Assembly (NCBI GenBank): GCA_002397345.1
Contig: DHAH01000162.1
Location: forward strand, 19,294-26,607
Reading direction: 5' to 3'
Length of the DNA: 7,314 nucleotides
Origin: Clostridiales bacterium UBA4959
Lineage (GTDB): Bacteria > Bacillota > Clostridia > Oscillospirales > CAG-272
Shown: one piece after another, positions 1 to 5,405 of the stretch
Layout: the number at the start of each line of letters is the position of its first letter
Position numbering within the stretch: the first letter of the stretch is position 1
The notes under the pieces: generated by a model
Seen by the model: the letters and a program-made list of their open reading frames with translations, nothing else
Told to the model about the DNA's origin: nothing
Database searches by the model: none
Position numbers and translations under genes: made by a program

Positions 1-59
1 AGGTTTTACCCGGGCAGGCGGCGTAGTTTAAATATTTATAGGTCGTTATCAATCTGAAA

Positions 60-1145
60 TCATTCAGACGCGGGAACACCGTTGTCTGCGACGAAATTGG
101 GTACGATCTTGTTTACAAGGAGGTTAAATTTAAGGAAGGGTTTACCGTATGTCTTAATCATCTCGTCGTCGAATTTTGCTTCTGTTAAATCGGCGTCGTT
201 AACCTTCAGCCCTTCGGCTTCGGCTATCGCCTGAGTGATGATATATGTGGTTGCGTTCTTTTTATATGTGTCAGCCTGAGCCTCGATATACTTATCCAGC
301 GATTCATAACCTACATATGTTGACATAACGCTGTCGATGTCCATTTTATTTTCCGCCGCAAAGCTTTTATATTTGGCAATATCGTTTTCTTTTACATATT
401 CAGTAATAACTTTGGGTATCGATTTACATTCGACATTGGTTATCAGGTCGTTGAAAAACTTTACTTTTTGCTGGGAGATGATCCACTGTTTTATATCGGA
501 GATCAGGCCGTCTTTGTTTGCGAACCCGAAATCGGCGGCGATCTCGTCAGATAGTTCAGCTTCTATTGCCGCCCCCTGGATATAGTTTATCGTGACGGTA
601 AACACCGCGGGCTTGCCGCTCAGATCGGGGTTATTCTGATACGGGTCGGGAAAGGTGACATTAATATCAAATGTTTCGCCGGGAGTGTGACCGATGAGCT
701 GTTCCAAAAAGTTATCTATATATTGAGTGACGCCGATGGTGACCGATGTGCCGGCTCCCCCGGTGCTGCCGCCCTCAAATTCCACGCCGTTTACTTTGCC
801 TACATAATCGATGTTAAGTGTGTCGCCGTCGTTTACCGCGCGGTCTTTTATCTCTTCATACGTGGTGTATTTCTCCATTATGCCATCTAACTGCTGCTGC
901 AGATCGGTGTCAGAAGCGGTAAAAACAGAGGAGGGAACAGAAACGCCTTTATACTCCGGCAGCGTCACATAATCCGACGCTTTGATTCCTTTAAAATAAC
1001 CTTCATCGGTTAATTTAGCGTTGAAATCATAGGAAGAACCCGCTGTGCCGGACGGCGGTTTTTCAGACGTACAGGCGGTGAAAGACGACGCGGTGACAAA
1101 CAGCGCGGCTGCCAACGCAATTATCGGGAATTTATTAAACTTCAT
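60..1145 (-). CDS. Exported FKBP-type peptidyl-prolyl isomerase lipoprotein, trigger-factor-like
   Basis: Predicted surface lipoprotein that catalyses cis-trans isomerisation of Xaa-Pro bonds and may act as a chaperone for exported proteins. The 361-residue product opens with a short basic segment (MKFNKF), a hydrophobic stretch and a Cys at residue 25 in the context SFTAC. That is an acceptable but not ideal lipobox, because Phe sits at -3. An FKBP domain spans about residues 100-190, with the GDTLNIDYVG, EFEGG, IDNFLEQLIG and TFPDPY segments typical of trigger-factor FKBP domains. The following helical part (about 195-355) resembles the trigger factor C-terminal chaperone region, for example around ITQAIAEAEGLKV. 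The ribosome-binding domain of cytosolic trigger factor is absent and replaced by the lipoprotein leader. The ATG at 1145 is chosen because AAGGAG lies about 6 bases upstream (1152-1157); an in-frame ATG at 1235 would add 30 residues before the signal peptide and lies inside the promoter. The family call is firm; the client proteins are unknown. Confidence 0.88.
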   Translation of the reverse strand: MKFNKFPIIALAAALFVTASSFTACTSEKPPSGTAGSSYDFNAKLTDEGYFKGIKASDYVTLPEYKGVSVPSSVFTASDTDLQQQLDGIMEKYTTYEEIKDRAVNDGDTLNIDYVGKVNGVEFEGGSTGGAGTSVTIGVTQYIDNFLEQLIGHTPGETFDINVTFPDPYQNNPDLSGKPAVFTVTINYIQGAAIEAELSDEIAADFGFANKDGLISDIKQWIISQQKVKFFNDLITNVECKSIPKVITEYVKENDIAKYKSFAAENKMDIDSVMSTYVGYESLDKYIEAQADTYKKNATTYIITQAIAEAEGLKVNDADLTEAKFDDEMIKTYGKPFLKFNLLVNKIVPNFVADNGVPASE

Positions 1146-1191
1146 TTGATACTCCTTTAAAAACAGGCGATTCGCATGCGTCCGCGCCATC

Positions 1192-1204
1192 GCCCTATTA
1201 GGGC
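1192..1204. repeat. Palindrome over the predicted transcription start of the FKBP gene
   Basis: GCCCTATTAGGGC is a perfect inverted repeat with 6-base arms and one central base. It sits directly downstream of the -10 box and covers the predicted start site near 1200. That position suits a repressor operator, or a small hairpin at the 5' end of the transcript. No regulator is identifiable from the sequence, and a palindrome this short can occur by chance. Confidence 0.4.
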
Positions 1205-1206
1205 TG

Positions 1207-1235
1207 ATTATACCATAAATAAAATTAAAAATCAA
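1207..1235 (-). promoter_or_regulatory. Sigma-A promoter of the FKBP lipoprotein gene
   Basis: Read on the minus strand, a -35 box TTGATT (1230-1235) is followed by exactly 17 bases and a perfect -10 box TATAAT (1207-1212). The -10 is preceded by TGG, giving an extended -10 element. Transcription should begin near 1200, leaving a leader of about 55 bases before the ATG at 1145. It is the best promoter match in the window. Confidence 0.75.
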
Positions 1236-1238
1236 CGG

Positions 1239-1267
1239 TTTATAAATTAATATATATATATTACAAT
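1239..1267 (+). promoter_or_regulatory. Candidate promoter of the RNA methyltransferase gene
   Basis: In the AT-rich divergent gap, TTTATA (1239-1244) and TACAAT (1262-1267) are separated by 17 bases, giving a possible sigma-A promoter with a weak -35 and a good -10. It would start transcription near 1274, some 35 bases before the ATG at 1311. The AT-rich composition makes chance matches likely. Confidence 0.3.
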
Positions 1268-1278
1268 AATGTTATTGT
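1263..1278. repeat. 16-bp palindrome overlapping the candidate methyltransferase promoter
   Basis: ACAATAATGTTATTGT has perfect 7-base arms around a TG centre. It overlaps the candidate -10 box and the expected start site, so it could be an operator. It is AT-rich, and no specific regulator family can be assigned. Confidence 0.35.
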
Positions 1279-1310
1279 TTGCAAAATAATAAATATGGAT
1301 GGCGTTTTTC

Positions 1311-2318
1311 ATGCGTTTTATATTCACTTGTCAGGAAGCATGCCGCGAGTTGACTTTATACGAATTTAAACTATACGACCCTTCGTTTATTTTTACAGGC
1401 TGGCTCGACCGCGAGGTGGGACTGGCGGAAACCGCGCTCGACAATACGGCGCTGTCCGCGCTGATCCGGAGCGCGCCGATTATCTTCGTGCGGCATATCT
1501 TCGCCGCAGATATCACATTACAACCGAATGACGAATTTATAACTCAATTAGCCGCGTTATGCTCCGCAACGGCATATTATGGTTCCACTGTCAGTGTGCA
1601 GGTTCGCGCGTGCGAAAAACCTTGTATAGCTCCGGAGGGACTTGCTGAACGCATTGCGGTGCCGCTCGGAGAAGCGGGATTCACGCCTGACCTCAAGGAA
1701 GGGGAGGATATCCTCTCGGTTTACATCGCCGAGAATTCGATATACGCCGGGCTTGGCAATGCGTGCGAAAATTTAAGCAAATGGCGCGGCGGTATGCCTT
1801 TTTATTCAAAATCGTCCGGGTTCGGATTTGTTTCGAGAGCGGAATATAAGCTGGCGGAAGCGCTCGAGAGCTTTAATATTAATTTCGAGGGAATAAAAAC
1901 GGCGCTCGATCTCGGTGCGGCGCCGGGCGGCTGGACAAAAGCGCTGCTTGACCGCGGTGCGGCGGTTATCAGCGTTGATCCCAATCGGCTTGATCCGTCG
2001 CTGCGCGGCGACAGGCGTATAAAATATTATCCCATGACGGCAGAGCGTTATTTAAAATTATGCGCAACCGAATCCTTTAATATTATTGTCGACGATATGA
2101 AACTCGACGCGGACAAGAGCCTTGCGATTGTAAAACGGTTTTACGGACGGCTCGTCTCCGGCGGATACGCTGTTATAACGCTTAAACTGGAGCACGGGTT
2201 CTGCTATAAAACAATACGTGACTGTATGTCCGCTGTCCGACCCTTTGAGGTAGTCGGCGCGCGGCAATTGTTCCACAACCGCTCGGAAGTAACGCTCGTT
2301 CTGCAAAAAAATAAATAA
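1311..2318 (+). CDS. RlmM/FtsJ-like SAM-dependent 2'-O-ribose RNA methyltransferase
   Basis: Predicted cytosolic enzyme that transfers a methyl group from S-adenosylmethionine to a ribose 2'-hydroxyl in RNA, most likely rRNA. In 335-residue numbering, the first half (about 80-150) looks THUMP-like, an RNA-binding fold. The second half is an FtsJ-type Rossmann domain. The SAM-binding motif LDLGAAPGGW lies near residues 199-208. The K-D-K-E tetrad of 2'-O-methyltransferases can be placed at K180 (EYKLAEAL), D262 (VDDM), K292 (TLKLEHG) and E326 (SEVTLVL). The C-terminal segment ARQLFHNRSEVT closely resembles the equivalent segment of Escherichia coli RlmM, which modifies C2498 of 23S rRNA; the target here is not proven. 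Neither start has a strong ribosome-binding site. ATG 1311 is preferred because it gives the short N-terminus usual in the family and has a weak GGATGG upstream; ATG 1299 would add four residues. The GH5 gene follows 55 bases downstream with no terminator seen between them. Confidence 0.82.
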   Translation: MRFIFTCQEACRELTLYEFKLYDPSFIFTGWLDREVGLAETALDNTALSALIRSAPIIFVRHIFAADITLQPNDEFITQLAALCSATAYYGSTVSVQVRACEKPCIAPEGLAERIAVPLGEAGFTPDLKEGEDILSVYIAENSIYAGLGNACENLSKWRGGMPFYSKSSGFGFVSRAEYKLAEALESFNINFEGIKTALDLGAAPGGWTKALLDRGAAVISVDPNRLDPSLRGDRRIKYYPMTAERYLKLCATESFNIIVDDMKLDADKSLAIVKRFYGRLVSGGYAVITLKLEHGFCYKTIRDCMSAVRPFEVVGARQLFHNRSEVTLVLQKNK

Positions 2319-2373
2319 GCACCACAAAATTCGAATATCCAAATTAATATTAAATATAAAGGATGTGAACGAC

Positions 2374-3864
2374 ATGAGCAAACATACTATTCCGGATGAG
2401 ATATTATCTATGGAAACCTCTTTGCCCAAAGCTTCCTATGATAACCTGCCGCAGTGGAAGGGTTTCAATCTGCTGAATAAGTTCAACGGCAGGAACGATC
2501 CCTTCGACGAAAAGGTATTCGAGTATATCAGCAGGATGGGATACAATTTCGTACGACTGCCCATGGATTACCGCATGTGGACGCGGGACGGCGACTGGTA
2601 CAAAATAGATGAAGCCACCATTGCCGAGATAGACCGGGCGGTGGGATATGGCATCAGGCACAGCATCCACGTTGACTTAAACTTCCACCGCGCCCCGGGA
2701 TATACCGTCGCCACGCCTCCCGAAAAAACTAATCTTTTGACAGACAGCGAAGCGCAGCAGGCGTTTGCGTTTCAATGGCGCATGTTCGCAAGACGTTACA
2801 AGGGGATCTCAAGCGACGTTTTAAGTTTTAATTTGGTTAACGAACCAGCCGGCGTAAATGGGAAAACATACGCCAACGCGGTGACGCCCGCCGTAAACGC
2901 TATCCACGAGGAGGATCCGGACAGGCTTATCATCGCTGACGGACTGGAATACGGTCGCATACCCGTTCCTGAATTGGTGCCTTTGAAAGTGGCGCAGTCC
3001 TTCCGCGGATATGAGCCGTTTCGAATCACGCATTATAAAGCCGGTTGGGTAAACGGCGCGGACATGTTTCCGGAACCGCAATGGCCCGCCATGTACGAAA
3101 TGAACGGTTATCTTTATGGTAATTCAAAGAAAGAGCTGCAGTCTCCGCTGATTATCAAAAGTGAAGACGGTTTTCCGGCGTGCGAGGCTGGAATATTTGT
3201 CAACGTCATCAGCATGAACGCCGAAATCGTTATATACGCGGACGGAAGGGAAGTATATAATAAGAAGATCGTATGCTCCGACGGCGAAGGCGAATGGGAG
3301 CGTGCTGTATTCAGACAAGAATGGAATACATACCAAAATATATTTAACAGAGAATATAAGGTAAAGATTCCGGCAGGAACAAAAAATCTTGAATTTGCCG
3401 TTAAAGAAGGCGATTGGCTGACATTTTCCGAGGTATGTATCCGTCCGGAGGGCAGGGAACCGATAATCCTGAAAGCCAACTCCGCGGAATGGGGCAAAAG
3501 ATCTGACCCTCTGACCATACGGAGTGACGGGGTGATTGTCAGCTCCGGCTTCGATGGCGGTATGGCGGGCAGCGATTGGCTGATCTCCAAGTACATGAAC
3601 GATTGGAAAGAATTTTCCGAACAAAATGGCATCGGCATCATGATAGGAGAATGGGGAGTTCATAACCAGACACCTCACGACGTCACGCTGCGACTGATGG
3701 AGGATATGTTGAAAGCTTTCCGAAAATTAAATATGGGATGGGCGTTGTGGAACCTCGACGGTTCTTTCGGAATAATAAACTCCGGCCGCAAGGACGTACA
3801 ATATGTGGAGTTTGAAGGACAAAAACTGGATAAAATCATGTCCGATCTGTTGTTGATATATTAA
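2374..3864 (+). CDS. Glycoside hydrolase family 5 (cellulase-like) enzyme with a domain inserted in the barrel
   Basis: Predicted retaining beta-glycosidase with a TIM-barrel catalytic domain. In 496-residue numbering the GH5 signature residues are all present: R61 (FVRLP), H105 (NFHRAPG), N156-E157 (LVNEP, acid/base), H220-Y221 (ITHYKAGW), E426 (IGEWGV, nucleophile) and W459 (ALWNLDG). Between the sixth and seventh barrel strands, where relatives usually have a few dozen residues, there are roughly 150 extra residues (about 240-395). They are rich in alternating beta-strand patterns and resemble a carbohydrate-binding-type beta-sandwich. No signal peptide or membrane segment is visible, so the enzyme should be cytosolic and act on imported or internal oligosaccharides; the substrate cannot be read from sequence. 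The ATG at 2374 is chosen because AAAGGA (2358-2363) lies 10 bases upstream; a GTG at 2365 would add three residues but lies too close to that site. Two hairpin terminators follow. It could be cotranscribed with the methyltransferase gene. Confidence 0.88.
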   Translation: MSKHTIPDEILSMETSLPKASYDNLPQWKGFNLLNKFNGRNDPFDEKVFEYISRMGYNFVRLPMDYRMWTRDGDWYKIDEATIAEIDRAVGYGIRHSIHVDLNFHRAPGYTVATPPEKTNLLTDSEAQQAFAFQWRMFARRYKGISSDVLSFNLVNEPAGVNGKTYANAVTPAVNAIHEEDPDRLIIADGLEYGRIPVPELVPLKVAQSFRGYEPFRITHYKAGWVNGADMFPEPQWPAMYEMNGYLYGNSKKELQSPLIIKSEDGFPACEAGIFVNVISMNAEIVIYADGREVYNKKIVCSDGEGEWERAVFRQEWNTYQNIFNREYKVKIPAGTKNLEFAVKEGDWLTFSEVCIRPEGREPIILKANSAEWGKRSDPLTIRSDGVIVSSGFDGGMAGSDWLISKYMNDWKEFSEQNGIGIMIGEWGVHNQTPHDVTLRLMEDMLKAFRKLNMGWALWNLDGSFGIINSGRKDVQYVEFEGQKLDKIMSDLLLIY

Positions 3865-3879
3865 TAATAAACGGAGTTC

Positions 3880-3926
3880 AGCCGCCCATGTAGGACACAT
3901 CCACATGGGCGGCTCGTTTGTTTTAT
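3880..3926 (+). terminator. Rho-independent terminator of the GH5 gene
   Basis: A perfect 12-base-pair stem (3880-3891 with 3903-3914, AGCCGCCCATGT against its complement) is continued inside by GGA/TCC around a CACA loop, with one bulged A. It is followed by the T-rich CGTTTGTTTT. It begins 16 bases after the GH5 stop codon. There is no comparable T-run on the other strand, so it mainly serves the plus strand. Confidence 0.85.
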
Positions 3927-3951
3927 ACTTAAATTCGATTATAAACTCGGT

Positions 3952-4003
3952 AAAAATCCGCGCCAAAAGCTCGAATAAATGGGTTTTGACGCGGATTTTT
4001 TTT
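3952..4003. terminator. Bidirectional intrinsic terminator between convergent genes
   Basis: AAAAATCCGCG (3952-3962) pairs with its exact complement at 3990-4000. The stem continues inward past one C/A mismatch with CAAAA/TTTTG, leaving a 15-base loop. The A-run on the left and the T-run on the right (3996-4003) give a U-tract in both directions. On the minus strand it lies 22 bases past the sleC stop, so it terminates sleC and backs up the GH5 terminator. A further 9-base inverted repeat (3931-3939 and 4012-4020) encloses it. Confidence 0.87.
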
Positions 4004-4025
4004 CAACAGTTATCGAATTTTAGTA

Positions 4026-5276
4026 TTATACGTTTTCCGCCAGACGCGCGACTGCAACGTAGATATTGGATATTTTATACCAGGTCGCGAAATCCACGAT
4101 GCCGGTCTGCGGCAGGTTAAATATTTGCTGGAATTTTTCCACCGCGCCGCGTGTTTGAGGTCCGTATATGCCGTCGGCACGGATTTTCGGTATAGCAGGG
4201 TAATTATCAGAGATCCTATTAAGCTGCTCCTGTATGGTGCGCACGTTCGGTCCGACCGAACCGCTCTGGAGCGGTGTGCCGGGATATGATACAGGCACGC
4301 CTGATACTTTTTCCGCTTCGGCTAAATATATCTCCTGCCCGTAATAATTACGCAGTATTTGCACGGATTCATAACCCTGATCGCCCAGATATTTCGAGCC
4401 CCATTGGCTGAGCCAGTCGGGGCAGGTGACATTTTTACCATCGCAGTATTGCGTGAACAGCGGTTGTCGGATGTCGGGCTTAGTAATATAGGTTGTGAAA
4501 AGATAATCTACAATAGTGGATATTTCCGTAAACACATTGCGCCCATAAATGAATTTCTGGTCATACGCGGTAGAGCTGGTGACTGTAAAATTAAAACCCT
4601 TTCCTCGATACCATTCGGTATAGACGCGGTTCATCGTAAACGACAGAATGGCAAGTATGTTTGCTTCAATGGTCGGAGTCGACCATGTGGCATATATTTC
4701 GCTGCTTGCCACGTTTTTTATGTAATCGGTGAAGGGGATATAATAATTTTGCGCGGAGGTATCGTTCGGCACACCGTCATGCACGACAATAATTTCCGGT
4801 ACAACAGGTTGCGGCAATACGACCAGCCCCCCGCCCCCGGGCAGCGGTTTTACCGAATCTTCAGGGATTTTCGGCGGATATTCAAACCACAGCGTGTGCG
4901 GTCCGATGACAATATTTTCTTTTGCGGGTATCTTTGACTCCAGTGACGGCATTCTTACATTTTGCAGCGCTTTTGTATCCGGCAAAATTTGAACACCGCG
5001 TATTTTTACCGTTTCAAAACCTTCGGCGGAGATGGTGAGGTCGTATTCTGAATACGGCTGCTCCGCGGTTTCGGGATTGAGCGATAATTCAACAGCGGGA
5101 GCGTTAAGCCCTACGGTATCGCTTTGACCCGACGGATCGGTTATAACCTCTTCAACAACCCGATTTTCACTTCCTGTGGGCGAAATTTGCACCGTAGCGT
5201 CGCCGATAGGAGTATTCGCCGCGGCGTTGAAAACCGATACCTGCAAATATCCGCTGTTTGCGCTGGAGTTCTGCAT
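4026..5276 (-). CDS. sleC: SleC-like spore cortex-lytic enzyme precursor
   Basis: Predicted zymogen of the enzyme that breaks down spore cortex peptidoglycan at germination. Clostridial SleC proteins are lytic transglycosylases made in sporulation and activated by Csp protease cleavage. The 416-residue product has three parts. Residues 8-110 form a beta-sandwich-like pro-region resembling carboxypeptidase regulatory domains. A Pro/Gly-rich linker follows (about 110-165). Residues 175-325 form a SpoIID-like core: YIKNVASSEIYATW places the expected catalytic Glu at E193, and RVYTEWYRGKG, FTQYCDGK and SKYLGDQGY are segments I recognise from SleC. Residues 335-402 are a peptidoglycan-binding domain (VRTIQEQLNRI, ADGIYGPQTRGAVEKFQ). 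Length and architecture match full-length clostridial SleC. No classical signal peptide is visible. The ATG at 5276 has GGGAG about 8 bases upstream (5285-5289). The gene is divergent from the Csp-like protease gene, its probable activator. Family assignment is confident; the cleavage site, presumably in the pro-region or linker, is inferred. Confidence 0.9.
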   Translation of the reverse strand: MQNSSANSGYLQVSVFNAAANTPIGDATVQISPTGSENRVVEEVITDPSGQSDTVGLNAPAVELSLNPETAEQPYSEYDLTISAEGFETVKIRGVQILPDTKALQNVRMPSLESKIPAKENIVIGPHTLWFEYPPKIPEDSVKPLPGGGGLVVLPQPVVPEIIVVHDGVPNDTSAQNYYIPFTDYIKNVASSEIYATWSTPTIEANILAILSFTMNRVYTEWYRGKGFNFTVTSSTAYDQKFIYGRNVFTEISTIVDYLFTTYITKPDIRQPLFTQYCDGKNVTCPDWLSQWGSKYLGDQGYESVQILRNYYGQEIYLAEAEKVSGVPVSYPGTPLQSGSVGPNVRTIQEQLNRISDNYPAIPKIRADGIYGPQTRGAVEKFQQIFNLPQTGIVDFATWYKISNIYVAVARLAENV

Positions 5277-5331
5277 ATCTATATCTCCCTCTGTAATAGC
5301 GACTGCCCGTCGCCCGATTTATCTGTATTAT

Positions 5332-5368
5332 TAGTAATATTATGACGGCAGGGCAGATATAATTACTA
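5332..5368. repeat. Inverted repeat in the sleC-csp divergent region
   Basis: TAGTAAT (5332-5338) and ATTACTA (5362-5368) are perfect 7-base arms 23 bases apart, bracketing the candidate csp promoter. A second pair, CTGCCC (5303-5308) and GGGCAG (5351-5356), overlaps it. These could be binding sites for a sporulation regulator or a hairpin in the sleC leader RNA. The evidence is only symmetry in a 129-bp gap. Confidence 0.3.
5334..5363 (+). promoter_or_regulatory. Candidate sigma-E-like sporulation promoter of the csp operon
   Basis: GTAATATT (5334-5341) fits the Bacillus sigma-E -35 consensus (kmATATT). After 14 bases comes GATATAAT (5356-5363), which differs at two positions from the sigma-E -10 CATACAmT. 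Spacing and -35 are good. The same -10 contains TATAAT, but nothing like TTGACA lies 17 bases upstream, so a sigma-A reading is weaker. The start site would be near 5370. Mother-cell expression would suit a germination protease deposited in the outer spore layers. No comparably good promoter was found for sleC. Confidence 0.38.
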
Positions 5369-5405
5369 TATAAATCGCTTAATATAAGGAGAATGGACTT
5401 TATAA

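Noticed and set aside
1..59. Possible tail of a further gene at the left edge
   Set aside because: Short open stretches exist in several frames (for example a plus-strand frame ending at TAA 28-30), but 59 bases give no recognisable protein motif and no clear terminator.
1146..1235. 30-residue N-terminal extension of the FKBP lipoprotein from ATG 1235
   Set aside because: This segment contains the promoter and leader; starting there would bury the signal peptide, while ATG 1145 has a good AAGGAG.
1247..1262. AT dinucleotide run as a microsatellite-type switch
   Set aside because: The TATATATATATAT run is short and lies in a generally AT-rich promoter gap; one sequence gives no evidence of length variation.
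2319..2373. Palindromes ATTCGAAT and TTAATATTAA before the GH5 gene as operators
   Set aside because: They are very short, self-complementary AT-rich words expected by chance here, and no convincing promoter accompanies them.
3114..3678. Long open frames antisense to the GH5 gene (175 and 184 codons)
   Set aside because: They lie wholly within the GH5 gene, show no recognisable domain and have no ribosome-binding site that I could see; GH5 coding is firmly supported by its motifs.
3880..3926. Hairpin considered as a small RNA or mobile-element end
   Set aside because: Its position just after the GH5 stop and the following T-rich tract fit an ordinary terminator; no target-site duplication or transposase is present.
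4359..4937. 192-codon plus-strand frame within sleC
   Set aside because: It is antisense to a well-supported SleC frame, shows no domain and reads as a compositional shadow.
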